Positions 7,591 to 15,603 of a DNA stretch of 64,000 bases are shown piece after piece (position 1 is the first letter of the stretch; every line of letters begins with the position of its first letter). Below the pieces are notes generated by a model that had not been told where the DNA came from, did not search any database, and worked only from the letters and a program-made list of their open reading frames with translations. Origin of the DNA: Candidatus Contubernalis alkalaceticus (lineage in GTDB: Bacteria; Bacillota; Dethiobacteria; SKNC01); NCBI RefSeq assembly GCF_022558445.1, contig NZ_CP054699.1:2806001-2870000 (forward strand). The letters run 5' to 3'. Position numbers and translations under genes: made by a program.

Positions 7591-9447
7591 TTATATTTTA
7601 ATGACGGCATCAAATTTGCAAACTTCTCTGCAGATGCCGCATTTTGTACATTGGTCTTCCAGGATTACGTGAGGTTCTTTTTTCTCCCCCTGTATTGCTT
7701 CCACCGGACAGTTTTTCAAACACCTTCCGCATCCGGTACAAAGTTCTGAATCAATACTGAAACTAATCAGATCCCGGCATACCCCTGCAGGGCATTTCTT
7801 CTCCACAATATGTGCCAGATACTCCTCTTCAAAATAGCGAATGGTAGATAAAATGGGGTTACCACAAGTCTGTCCCAACCCACACATGGATGTGTCCTTC
7901 ACCACCTGAGCCAATTCTTTCAGCAGCTCCAACTGTTCCAAAGAACTCTTCCCCCGGGTAATATCATCAATCATTTCCTGCATTCGGGTAATTCCCTCTC
8001 GGCATGAAAAACAGCTGCCACAAGACTCATCCTTGGTAAAACTTAAAAAATACTTCGCCACATCCACCATACAGGTATCTTCATCCATAACAATAAGACC
8101 GCCGGAGCCCATCATAGAACCGGCCTCCGACAATTTTTCATAATCCACCGGCAGGTCTAATAGATTCTCAGGTATGCAGCCTCCCGAAGGCCCCCCGGTT
8201 TGTACGGCTTTTAGCTTCTTCCCATTGGGGACTCCGCCGCCGATATCAAAAACCAGCTCTCTTAAACTCATCCCCATGGGCACTTCCGCCAGACCGGTAT
8301 TGTTTACTTTACCCGTCAAAGAAAAAATCATAGTTCCTTTACTTTTTTCCGTGCCAATGGAAGCAAACCACTCCGCACCCTTTTCCATAATAATGGGCAC
8401 CGTAGCCCAGGTTTTTACGTTATTGAGCACAGTAGGTTTGTCCCATAACCCTTTTTCCGTAGCATGGGTATGCTTATCCCGGGGTTCCCCCACCTTTCCT
8501 TCAATAGAAGCAATGGAAGCACTGGATTCACCACAAACAAAAGCGCCTCCCCCCCGGTTTATCTTAACGTTAAAATTGAAATCCATTCCCATAATACCTT
8601 CACCTAACAGACCATATTCTTTAGCCTGTTCAATAGCCTGTCCAAAATTTTCTATGGCCAGGGGATATTCCCTGCGGACATAGATATAACCCTGGTTAGC
8701 TCCCACGGCATAGGCCCCGATAATCATACCCTCTAGAACAGAATGAGGATTTCCCTCCAGAATACTTCTATCCTGAAAACAACCGGGGTCACCTTCGTCC
8801 GCATTGCAGATCAAATATTTGGGATCTCCCGGAGCATTAAAACAGGACTGCCATTTTACCCCCGTGGGAAATCCCCCGCCTCCCCGCCCTCTCAGGTTGG
8901 AGGTCTTGATTTCCGAAATAACCTGCTTTGGAGTCATGTTTTCCAGCACTTTTTTCAGAGCGCTGTATCCCCCTAAAGCCATATAGTCTTCAATCTCCGT
9001 CGGCACCAGCTTTCCATTGTTAGCCATCAAAAGACGGTATTGTTTTTTATAAAAAGGCACGTCATGTTCTTTAATAATCTGTTTTCCCGAAACAGGCTCC
9101 ACATATGAAAGACGTTCAATTATTTCATCCTTAATAATAGTCTTTTCAATAATTTCTTCAACATCTTCTTCCTGAACCCTACAGTAAAGAATATCACCCG
9201 GTGTTATAACTACCAGGGGACCCTGCTCACAAAAACCATGGCAACCGGTTAATTTTGTATCCAACTGGAAGTCTAATCCCTTTTGTTTCAAAAGAGACTT
9301 AAAAGAGGATAACACTTCCAAAGCTCCGGAAGCCATACATCCTGTTCCACAGCAGACAGATACACAGGGCTTTCCTGACACCCTGTTCTCCTTTATGGAT
9401 TCTCTCAATATTTCTAAATCCCATGGACTAGTTATCTTCTTTTTCAT
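7591..9447 (-). CDS. nuoF: NADH dehydrogenase/HydB-like flavoprotein subunit (NuoF type)
   Basis: The 618-residue protein has the layout of HydB and NfnB-like bifurcating subunits. An N-terminal thioredoxin-like [2Fe-2S] domain (CCGTGC ... TGCHGFC) is followed by the NADH/FMN domain with GRGGGGFPTGVKW and NADEGDPG, then a SLBB region. Next comes the NuoF [4Fe-4S] site (SCGSCFSCREG ... CGLGQTC), and the C-terminus is a 2x[4Fe-4S] ferredoxin (CTGCGRCLKNC, CTKCGICREVC). The ATG at 9447 follows GGGGGG and overlaps the end of nuoE by 20 bases. It probably oxidises NADH for the downstream iron-sulfur and flavin proteins. Confidence 0.9.
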   Translation of the reverse strand: MKKKITSPWDLEILRESIKENRVSGKPCVSVCCGTGCMASGALEVLSSFKSLLKQKGLDFQLDTKLTGCHGFCEQGPLVVITPGDILYCRVQEEDVEEIIEKTIIKDEIIERLSYVEPVSGKQIIKEHDVPFYKKQYRLLMANNGKLVPTEIEDYMALGGYSALKKVLENMTPKQVISEIKTSNLRGRGGGGFPTGVKWQSCFNAPGDPKYLICNADEGDPGCFQDRSILEGNPHSVLEGMIIGAYAVGANQGYIYVRREYPLAIENFGQAIEQAKEYGLLGEGIMGMDFNFNVKINRGGGAFVCGESSASIASIEGKVGEPRDKHTHATEKGLWDKPTVLNNVKTWATVPIIMEKGAEWFASIGTEKSKGTMIFSLTGKVNNTGLAEVPMGMSLRELVFDIGGGVPNGKKLKAVQTGGPSGGCIPENLLDLPVDYEKLSEAGSMMGSGGLIVMDEDTCMVDVAKYFLSFTKDESCGSCFSCREGITRMQEMIDDITRGKSSLEQLELLKELAQVVKDTSMCGLGQTCGNPILSTIRYFEEEYLAHIVEKKCPAGVCRDLISFSIDSELCTGCGRCLKNCPVEAIQGEKKEPHVILEDQCTKCGICREVCKFDAVIKI

Positions 9448-9904
9448 GATATCCCCCCATAAGCTTACCAATCTTATTTAGGGTCAGCTTCCCATGATAT
9501 TTGCCGTCCATTACTACCAGAGGACCCAAGGCACAGGCACCTACACAGTTCACCGTCTCCAGGGAAAACTCTCCATCCTCAGAAGTCTTTCCTGGGCTTA
9601 CCTTAAATCCCTGGCATACCTTCTCCAAGATTCGAGGAGCACCTCTCACGTGACAGGCGGTCCCCATACACACCTGAACCTCATGTTTCCCTTTGGGAAC
9701 TAAACTAAAACATTTGTAGAAGGTAGCGAGACTGTAAAGCTGGCTCATAGATACTGCCAACTTCTTTGAAACCCGGTGCAGAGCTTCTTCCGGCAGATAA
9801 CGGTATTCATCGTTGATGTCCTGCAAAATAGAAATGTAAGGTACGTCTTCTTCACTACTGTACTTATCAATCATCTGGTCAATCTTTGTTAAGTCTACCT
9901 TCAT
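9428..9904 (-). CDS. nuoE: NuoE-like [2Fe-2S] thioredoxin-fold subunit
   Basis: This 158-residue NuoE/HydC-type protein has the four cluster cysteines in C-x4-C (CMGTAC) and C-x3-C (CVGAC), and an N-terminal helical bundle. It is the first gene of the module and overlaps nuoF by 20 bases, so translation is probably coupled. No convincing Shine-Dalgarno precedes the ATG at 9904. Confidence 0.9.
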   Translation of the reverse strand: MKVDLTKIDQMIDKYSSEEDVPYISILQDINDEYRYLPEEALHRVSKKLAVSMSQLYSLATFYKCFSLVPKGKHEVQVCMGTACHVRGAPRILEKVCQGFKVSPGKTSEDGEFSLETVNCVGACALGPLVVMDGKYHGKLTLNKIGKLMGGYHEKEDN

Positions 9905-10325
9905 TTAGCTGCGGTAACTTGTTTTAGAGTTTGTCCGAAAACCCAAAACACTTACCTTTCTCCCTCCTTTTCTCCTTTGTAAAAGTTTTGCTGAAAGCCC
10001 CATTGCTTGAGCAAAAACCCATTACAAGGCGGAAAAGCCTATAAAAAAACAGAGGATAAAGGCTTTTGCGTCTTTGCAAGAAGCAAGTTATTACTCCGCT
10101 CATCTTTTAAAATAATTTTTACATGATGCAAAAAGGTTTCAAGCATACTCCTAAATTATAAACTGCCATAAAACTAACTGTCAAGAAAATTGCTTTCACA
10201 TTATGAAATGTGTGCATTTTTTCACAATGCAACCGCCTCTTTCATTATACAAAAACGCATGACAGCGGAAGGGACAAGGGGCCCGTCCCCCTTGTCCCTC
10301 TTTGTCCCTCCCTTCATTCCTCCTT
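9905..10325. other. Intergenic region with nuoE leader and GGGACA-type hairpin
   Basis: No credible gene is seen here. The right part (10258-10312) holds a G/C-rich palindrome built from GGGACA units just after the cobT stop. The left part would be the long 5' leader of nuoE and contains inverted AGGCTTTT-type segments around 10035-10075, but no known riboswitch was recognised. Confidence 0.5.
10258..10312. repeat. GGGACA-rich palindromic repeat downstream of cobT
   Basis: GGGACAAGGGG and CCCCTTGTCCC form a near-perfect stem around a CCCGTC-like loop, followed by further TTTGTCCC units. A similar block lies downstream of the Nif11 gene (54553-54608). It may act as a terminator or be a dispersed noncoding repeat. 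Confidence 0.6.
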
Positions 10326-11384
10326 TTACTCCGTCTTACCTGTTACCCCTGCCTCTGAGAAAGTGGCCATTTCATTTAATATTTTTAAAGAGCCATCAAT
10401 AATGTTCATAGCCAGAGCTGCCCCTGTTCCTTCACCCAATCGCATATTCATATGAAGCATTGGTTTTAACCCCAGATAGTCCAGCATCGCCTTATGACCC
10501 GGTTCTTCTGAAAGGTGGGAGGCAATAAGATAATCTTTAACTTCATTTTTTAACGCCGCAGCAATTACGGCGGCCGCCCCAGAGATAAATCCGTCAATTA
10601 CCACAGGAATCCGGTTGGCTCCACATGCCAGGATTACCCCCACCAGGCCGGCGATTTCATACCCGCCAACTTTAGATAAAACATCAATAGGGTCATCAAT
10701 ATCAGGCTTGTTTACCTCTACAGCGCGTTTTATGGCATTTATCTTAATCTTCAGCCTTTCATCATCCACTCCAGTCCCCCGACCCACTACATCTTCTACT
10801 TCTTTTTTAGAGTACAATGAAATTATGGCTGTGCTGGGGGTGGTATTTCCAATACCCATTTCTCCAATTCCTATCAAAGCGGTCCCTTTTGCAAAACAAT
10901 CTTCTGTCACTTCAATTCCATTTTCTATGGCTTTCACCGCCTGCTCCCTGCTCATAGCCGGACCTTTGCACATGTTATCCGTTCCATAGGCTACCTTTTT
11001 CTTAATTAAAACTTTCATATCCGGCAGGTCACTGGCCACTCCGATATCTACAATAATTAATTCTGCTCCCACGTGACGGGACAACACATTCATGGCCGCA
11101 CCACCAGAAATAAAATTCATAACCATCTGAGGAGTGACTTCACTGGGATAAGCGCTTACCCCTTCTTCCACAATCCCATGATCCCCAGCCATGATTATGC
11201 TGGTTTTTTTTGGCAGCCCCGGTTTTACTACTTTGGTAATCCCGGCAATTTTTTTAGCAATACATTCCATTACCCCCAGGCTTCCCGGGGGTTTGGTCAG
11301 GTCATCCAATCTACCTTGAGTTTTCTCCATTACCTCTCCATCAATTGGTGAAATTTTTTTAAGAATTTCCTCAAATCTCTGCAT
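10326..11384 (-). CDS. cobT: Nicotinate-nucleotide--dimethylbenzimidazole phosphoribosyltransferase
   Basis: CobT makes alpha-ribazole phosphate, the lower-ligand precursor of cobalamin. The 352-residue protein shows the family's TKPPGSLG segment near the N-terminus, IIMAGDHGI, the GIGEMGIGNTT motif, SHLSEEPGHKAMLDYLGL and the C-terminal LGEGTGAAL with the catalytic glutamate. The start is the ATG at 11384 after AAAGGAGGA; upstream in-frame codons overlap the riboswitch terminator. It is a single gene under its own cobalamin riboswitch. Confidence 0.95.
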   Translation of the reverse strand: MQRFEEILKKISPIDGEVMEKTQGRLDDLTKPPGSLGVMECIAKKIAGITKVVKPGLPKKTSIIMAGDHGIVEEGVSAYPSEVTPQMVMNFISGGAAMNVLSRHVGAELIIVDIGVASDLPDMKVLIKKKVAYGTDNMCKGPAMSREQAVKAIENGIEVTEDCFAKGTALIGIGEMGIGNTTPSTAIISLYSKKEVEDVVGRGTGVDDERLKIKINAIKRAVEVNKPDIDDPIDVLSKVGGYEIAGLVGVILACGANRIPVVIDGFISGAAAVIAAALKNEVKDYLIASHLSEEPGHKAMLDYLGLKPMLHMNMRLGEGTGAALAMNIIDGSLKILNEMATFSEAGVTGKTE

Positions 11385-11410
11385 CTTATTTTTCCTCCTT
11401 TTTTTAAATA

Positions 11411-11450
11411 AATAAAAAACCCCAGCCAAATAAAAACTAGGCCGAGGATT
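11411..11450 (-). terminator. Terminator of the cobT cobalamin riboswitch
   Basis: A CCTCGGCC / GGCTGGGG stem (11440-11447 and 11420-11427) is followed on the minus strand by TTTTTT. It sits between the aptamer and the cobT ribosome site. Confidence 0.82.
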
Positions 11451-11492
11451 TTACCATTATCCTTCAGCAGTCTTCCTCTCCACGGGGAAAAC

Positions 11493-11660
11493 TAACTCTA
11501 ATACAGGCAGGTCTCCTGGCTCCCTTTCATCATCCTCCATCCCTTCCCATTCTATAATTCCTTGAACAGTGGGTTTATTACAGAGGACTCCCCGGTTACA
11601 GTGGCGGGACCGCCCGGGATTTTAACCCGGTTCCCTATTCTCCATAACGGCACCTGTTTT
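11493..11660 (-). promoter_or_regulatory. Cobalamin riboswitch upstream of cobT
   Basis: The minus strand reads AGGTGCC near 11655, then GGGAACCGGGT, a CCCGCCACTGTAACC core and a consensus B12 box, GCCAGGAGACCTGCC, at about 11503-11518. All the hallmark blocks of an AdoCbl aptamer are present in order. Confidence 0.95.
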
Positions 11661-11836
11661 AGTTTTACTATTCTATTATTTATTAAGATTATATAAATCA
11701 ATTACAGTGTTGTCAATAAGTGAACCAGATATAATTACTGGTTTTTTATGGCTTTTTATGGCTATATAATTTTTTGTTTATTTTTCTAAGTTAAGTCAAA
11801 ACTATAATTAGAATGAATCTAATGGAGGTGAAAAAG

Positions 11837-12100
11837 ATGCAATTAGTTGCAATTGTTTCCGAAGAAGTACGATTAGCAGCTCTATATGACAGATTAAAAA
11901 CAGAGGGATTTAATGATTCAGATATTCATATATCTGAGCTGGATGACCGAGATAATTTTCGTGAATTGGATCAAAATATTGATTACCAGCAGTTTGATGA
12001 CAACAGCTTTATGATGGGTTTTAAAGTTCCGGACAATAAGGTAGACAGAATAAAAGACCTTTTTGAAAAGGAGGGAGTCAGGGAAGTCTATCTTCACTAG
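11837..12100 (+). CDS. Small conserved-looking protein of unknown function
   Basis: This 87-residue acidic protein starts at the ATG at 11837 after a strong GGAGGTG. It has a beta-alpha-beta-like pattern (QLVAIVSEEVRLAALYDRL ... FMMGFKVPDNKVDRIKDLF) that recalls small ferredoxin-fold regulators such as the PII-like group, but I could not assign a family. It is alone on the plus strand between the cobT riboswitch and the ferredoxin gene. Confidence 0.65.
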   Translation: MQLVAIVSEEVRLAALYDRLKTEGFNDSDIHISELDDRDNFRELDQNIDYQQFDDNSFMMGFKVPDNKVDRIKDLFEKEGVREVYLH

Positions 12101-12136
12101 ACCTCCAACCAGAACTAAAAACAGGAAAGTTACAAT

Positions 12137-12172
12137 AAAAAGCTTCATCTGCAGCAGCGGATGAAGCTTTTG
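12137..12172. terminator. Bidirectional terminator hairpin
   Basis: AAAAGCTTCATC pairs with GATGAAGCTTTT around a nine-base loop. On the minus strand it ends in TTTTT and would serve the ferredoxin gene; on the plus strand it follows the small protein gene. Confidence 0.7.
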
Positions 12173-12223
12173 AAGTTAGAAAATTTTGTTATTTTAAACA
12201 AAGAATATTTGTGTGTTTAAATA

Positions 12224-12397
12224 TTACTCAACCTTGATTGCTTCCTCAGGGCACTCATCTTCACAGGTGCCACAATCTGTACACTCATCATTATTTACAA
12301 CCGCGATGTCATCCTCAATAGTAATACATTCTGCCGGACACTCATCAACACAGCTTCCACAACCAGTACACTTTGCCTTATCAACTAACGCTGCCAT
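12224..12397 (-). CDS. 2x[4Fe-4S] ferredoxin
   Basis: This 57-residue clostridial ferredoxin begins [10 protein letters not shown] at the ATG at 12397, preceded by AAGGAGGGA. It has two classic cluster motifs, [12 protein letters not shown] and [12 protein letters not shown], and ends KVE. It is a general low-potential electron carrier and might feed the glutamate-synthase-like or NuoF-type proteins upstream, though that link is only inferred. Confidence 0.95.
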   Translation of the reverse strand: MAALVDKAKCTGCGSCVDECPAECITIEDDIAVVNNDECTDCGTCEDECPEEAIKVE

Positions 12398-12560
12398 TAT
12401 ATCCCTCCTTCTATTATTTAATAATTATTTTAGTGCGCAAGCACTATAAAAATCCCTATTCGACAACGAATTAAATAATTCCTTCAAGAATAAAAAAGTA
12501 ATTTTTGAAATCACTGTTATGTCTTCTCAACTTCTCAAAATACTTCTTCATAGCCGTGCT

Positions 12561-12956
12561 TTAATCCTTCTTTTCATTAGTTCTTAATGTAAAACTACAG
12601 GGGAGAAGCTCAACTATAGATTTAACGGTAAAACCTGATGATCCCCCCATGATTACCTGAATATCTGCCCCAAACTCCGCCAGAACCTGTCGGCACTCCC
12701 CACAAGGAGTAGCACTATGCGACCCGGCATGTATAGCTATGGCTATAAATTTCCGGCTTCCCTGAGAAACGGCTTTATATACACAAACCCTCTCCGCGCA
12801 CATGGTAGAGCCATAAGCAGCATTTTCTACATTACAGCCGGTAAATATTAAATTGTCTTTTGTAAGCAGAGCAGCCCCTACTTTAAATTTTGAGTAGGGA
12901 GCATAGGCAAATTCCCTGGCTGCTTCCGCTTTTTTTAATAAATCTTTATAATCCAA
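12561..12956 (-). CDS. cdd: Cytidine deaminase
   Basis: The 131-residue protein has the zinc site of tetrameric cytidine deaminases: CAE within GSTMCAERVCVY and the PCGECRQVLAEF loop, plus the substrate segment CNVENAAYG. It deaminates cytidine and deoxycytidine in pyrimidine salvage. The start is TTG at 12956 with AGGAGA upstream. It is at the 3' end of the large minus-strand block, 21 bases after the DUF881 gene. Confidence 0.93.
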   Translation of the reverse strand: MDYKDLLKKAEAAREFAYAPYSKFKVGAALLTKDNLIFTGCNVENAAYGSTMCAERVCVYKAVSQGSRKFIAIAIHAGSHSATPCGECRQVLAEFGADIQVIMGGSSGFTVKSIVELLPCSFTLRTNEKKD

Positions 12957-12977
12957 TATTCTTTTCTCTCCTAATGC

Positions 12978-14048
12978 TTAATCGGAATATGCGGGTAAAG
13001 TAAGGTTATCCACCTTTTCAATATCCATACGGAGTCCATAACGTATCTCTAATTGACTTTTTATTAGAGTCATACCGCCTACCAGGATCTCCGGATTACC
13101 CACAGCTTTTATAACCACAGGGTTTACAGGTATACTCTCATCATTCACTCTGATAATTGAGCCAACACACCGAATATGAGAGGTAGCTATAATGCGCTGG
13201 TCCCCTACAGCCACACCTTGAGCATCAGAGTTAAATAGTTCATGTACCAAATTCCTAATATCAGTATCGTGGACGATTTCTTCTGAAGTTTGGCCATTTT
13301 CTTTATCATATAACCGGATAATAATACCTGCTCCCGTCATCTCCGCAAGCCCTGCCGCCACCCTGGTCTCATAAAGTATATTTCTGAGTGAATTCAATTC
13401 ATTAGTCAGCACATTAACTTGATCCAGAGGGTTATGGGTAGCCACCGGTTTGCCCTGGCCGTTTTCCACTTCTATTTCAATAATCTGCCGGGGGGAAAAA
13501 TCACTTTGAAAAGCCGTTTTGTTAATTTCCTCTAAAGTTTTTTCTTCAATTACACCTTCCGGCTCCACAATTATGCCTGTTTCGAAATCATAGGTAATGG
13601 TAACATTTAAGTTGGATTTTATCTCCCTGATTTTTGAATCCTTATTTATCAATGACAGGATTAACTCCTGTTGATAACTCTCATACTCTCTAGAAATAGT
13701 TTCCTGAACAGTCCGGGCGTTTGATAAGATTATCTTATATAATTCTTCGTTCCCTGTTGCCAACTCTATATCATAATAAAACCGAGATAAAGTTTCCATC
13801 ACCCTGGGCCGTTGATCAACCTCCAGCTTTTCTGCCTGCCGGCGGTTGTACTGAACAATTTCCTCAGCCAATAATTTCTTGCTGCTTAGATTATCAGAAA
13901 TTTCCGACTGTACAGGTCGCAAGAAATTTATCCCTATAGTTAGTAGAAATGTGTTTAATATCAAAAGAAAAATAGCAAAAAGTAAGAGCTTATTCTCCTT
14001 TACATGAACGGTTAAAGTTTTCATCCAGGCATTGAATCCCCCTAGCAA
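12978..14048 (-). CDS. DUF881 family membrane protein
   Basis: The protein (356 residues from TTG, or 348 from the ATG at 14024) has one N-terminal transmembrane helix (LLLFAIFLLILNTFLLTIGINFL). A long charged, probably coiled region follows, then a C-terminal domain of the DUF881 type (GAGIIIRLYD ... HDTDIRNLVHELFNSDAQGVAVGDQRI ... NPVVIKAVGNPEIL). DUF881 proteins sit near division genes in Firmicutes, and their function is unknown. The start is uncertain because only a weak G-rich site is present. Confidence 0.72.
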   Translation of the reverse strand: MLGGFNAWMKTLTVHVKENKLLLFAIFLLILNTFLLTIGINFLRPVQSEISDNLSSKKLLAEEIVQYNRRQAEKLEVDQRPRVMETLSRFYYDIELATGNEELYKIILSNARTVQETISREYESYQQELILSLINKDSKIREIKSNLNVTITYDFETGIIVEPEGVIEEKTLEEINKTAFQSDFSPRQIIEIEVENGQGKPVATHNPLDQVNVLTNELNSLRNILYETRVAAGLAEMTGAGIIIRLYDKENGQTSEEIVHDTDIRNLVHELFNSDAQGVAVGDQRIIATSHIRCVGSIIRVNDESIPVNPVVIKAVGNPEILVGGMTLIKSQLEIRYGLRMDIEKVDNLTLPAYSD

Positions 14049-14159
14049 AATAATCTTAGTAAAACAAAATAGAAAAATTATAAGTTTGAAGACTCATTCT
14101 TAAGTTCGACATTTCTGGCAAGAACCCTACTAAAAAAGAATTTTAAATAATAAGGTTTC

Positions 14160-14753
14160 TTAAAGGTTGTTTTCAGGGCTAAAAACTCCACCGGAAATAA
14201 TCAGCTTGAGTCCTTCTTCCACAGACATTTTCAAAAGGGTTACCTCCTGGCTGGGAACTAAGACCAGCATCCCTGAGGTAGGGTTAGGAGAAGTGGGGAT
14301 AAACACATTTAAAGTTTTAGAATGAGTACTATCTTGAACTTCCCCCCGGCTCTCACCGGTCAAAAAACCTAAAACATAAATACCTTTCCGAGGATACTCT
14401 ATCATAACCACCTCTTTAAAGGCAGTTTTATTCTGCTTCATAAAGGAATCCACAATCTGTTTAAAAGACGAGTATACATTTCTAAGCAGCGGAATCCTAA
14501 AAAAAATATGATCCATTAATCCCAGTATTTTTCTTCCCAAATAATTAGAAGTCAAATAGCCCACCAGTAAAATAAATAATATAGTGATAATGAAGCCTAA
14601 TCCCGGCAGTGGACTTCCATAAATACTGGTTATGAGAGAAGACAACATGCCCTCTAGAAAATTAAAAAGCAGCCAAAAAACATAAAGGGAACCCACCGAA
14701 GGAATTAAAACAGCCAGACCAGCAATAAAGTAATTTCTTATCCTTTTAATCAT
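14160..14753 (-). CDS. DUF502 family membrane protein
   Basis: The 197-residue protein has two N-terminal transmembrane helices and the DUF502 pattern, including LLRNVYSSFKQIVD, PRKGIYVLGF and VFIPTSPNPTSGMLVLVP. The family's biochemical role is not known. It lies five bases after the stop of dgkA and has a GAGGTAG site. Confidence 0.82.
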   Translation of the reverse strand: MIKRIRNYFIAGLAVLIPSVGSLYVFWLLFNFLEGMLSSLITSIYGSPLPGLGFIITILFILLVGYLTSNYLGRKILGLMDHIFFRIPLLRNVYSSFKQIVDSFMKQNKTAFKEVVMIEYPRKGIYVLGFLTGESRGEVQDSTHSKTLNVFIPTSPNPTSGMLVLVPSQEVTLLKMSVEEGLKLIISGGVFSPENNL

Positions 14754-14757
14754 ACTA

Positions 14758-15120
14758 CTACCTCCACAACATTACTAATTTAGGAACAAAAATAATTAAA
14801 GCTGTTACCACAGAAAAAATTGCGGAAGTTAAAACCGCACCGGCGGCAACATTTTTCGCCACCTGGGCCAGGGAACAAATTTCACTGGTACATAAATCTA
14901 CAGTTTTTTCCACTGCAGTATTCACAAGCTCCGCCGTAATAACCATAAAAATAGCATTTAAAACAAATAAAAACTCCACCGTAGAAACATTCAAGCAATA
15001 GCTCAAAACAAGAGCTAAAAAAGCAGCCATAACATGAAATCTAAAATTTACCTGAGTTTTTATAGAGTAACCAATACCATGAATGGCATAAGGAAAGCTT
15101 TTTATAATTTTCTTGAACAT
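14758..15120 (-). CDS. dgkA: Diacylglycerol/undecaprenol kinase
   Basis: This 120-residue integral membrane kinase has the DgkA signature around ELVNTAVEKTVDL and three to four helices (FHVMAAFLALVLSYCL and two more). In Gram-positives this family phosphorylates undecaprenol for cell-wall lipid recycling. It directly follows ybeY, as in most Firmicutes. Confidence 0.92.
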   Translation of the reverse strand: MFKKIIKSFPYAIHGIGYSIKTQVNFRFHVMAAFLALVLSYCLNVSTVEFLFVLNAIFMVITAELVNTAVEKTVDLCTSEICSLAQVAKNVAAGAVLTSAIFSVVTALIIFVPKLVMLWR

Positions 15121-15129
15121 TTTCTCACC

Positions 15130-15603
15130 CTATTTTATATTATACCCTTGATAACCTATTATTTCCATAATTTTCCCCATTTTATTCCACATCTGCTCAT
15201 ATTCTTCTTCACTTGAGTGATGATATGACAGAAGATGAAGAAAGCCATGAATATATAACAGGGCTATTTCCTTATTTATTGAATGTCCTGCTTCATCTGC
15301 CTGCGCCTTTGCTTCCTCCAAAGATATTACAATATCCCCCAGAAGCACTTCGGGCTCTTGGAAAAATTCCTCACCTTTATCTTCTTCCAGAGGGAAAGAA
15401 AGGACGTCGGTAGCCTGGTCTTTTCCCCGATACTGTTTATTTAACTCTCTTATATAATGATTGTCCACAAAACAAAGACTGACCTCTATATCATGGGAAA
15501 GCTTTTCCTCCTTCAGCATCTCTTGGGTAATTAGTTCCAACTGGGACAACAACTTGTCCTCTAATTGTATTTTATCCTGAAGGTCCCTTATTAATAACGG
15601 CAT
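15130..15603 (-). CDS. ybeY: Endoribonuclease YbeY
   Basis: This 157-residue zinc-dependent rRNA maturation and quality-control nuclease has a zinc-binding motif HGFLHLLSYHH, matching H-G-x-L-H-L-x-G-Y-D-H with S and H in place of the usual G and D. DVLSFPL is also conserved. Its start overlaps the 3' end of the HD phosphohydrolase gene by 32 bases. Confidence 0.93.
   Translation of the reverse strand: MPLLIRDLQDKIQLEDKLLSQLELITQEMLKEEKLSHDIEVSLCFVDNHYIRELNKQYRGKDQATDVLSFPLEEDKGEEFFQEPEVLLGDIVISLEEAKAQADEAGHSINKEIALLYIHGFLHLLSYHHSSEEEYEQMWNKMGKIMEIIGYQGYNIK

Noticed and set aside
8174-8683. 169-codon frame on the plus strand
   Set aside because: It is antisense to nuoF, has no ribosome site and has proline/serine-rich shadow composition.
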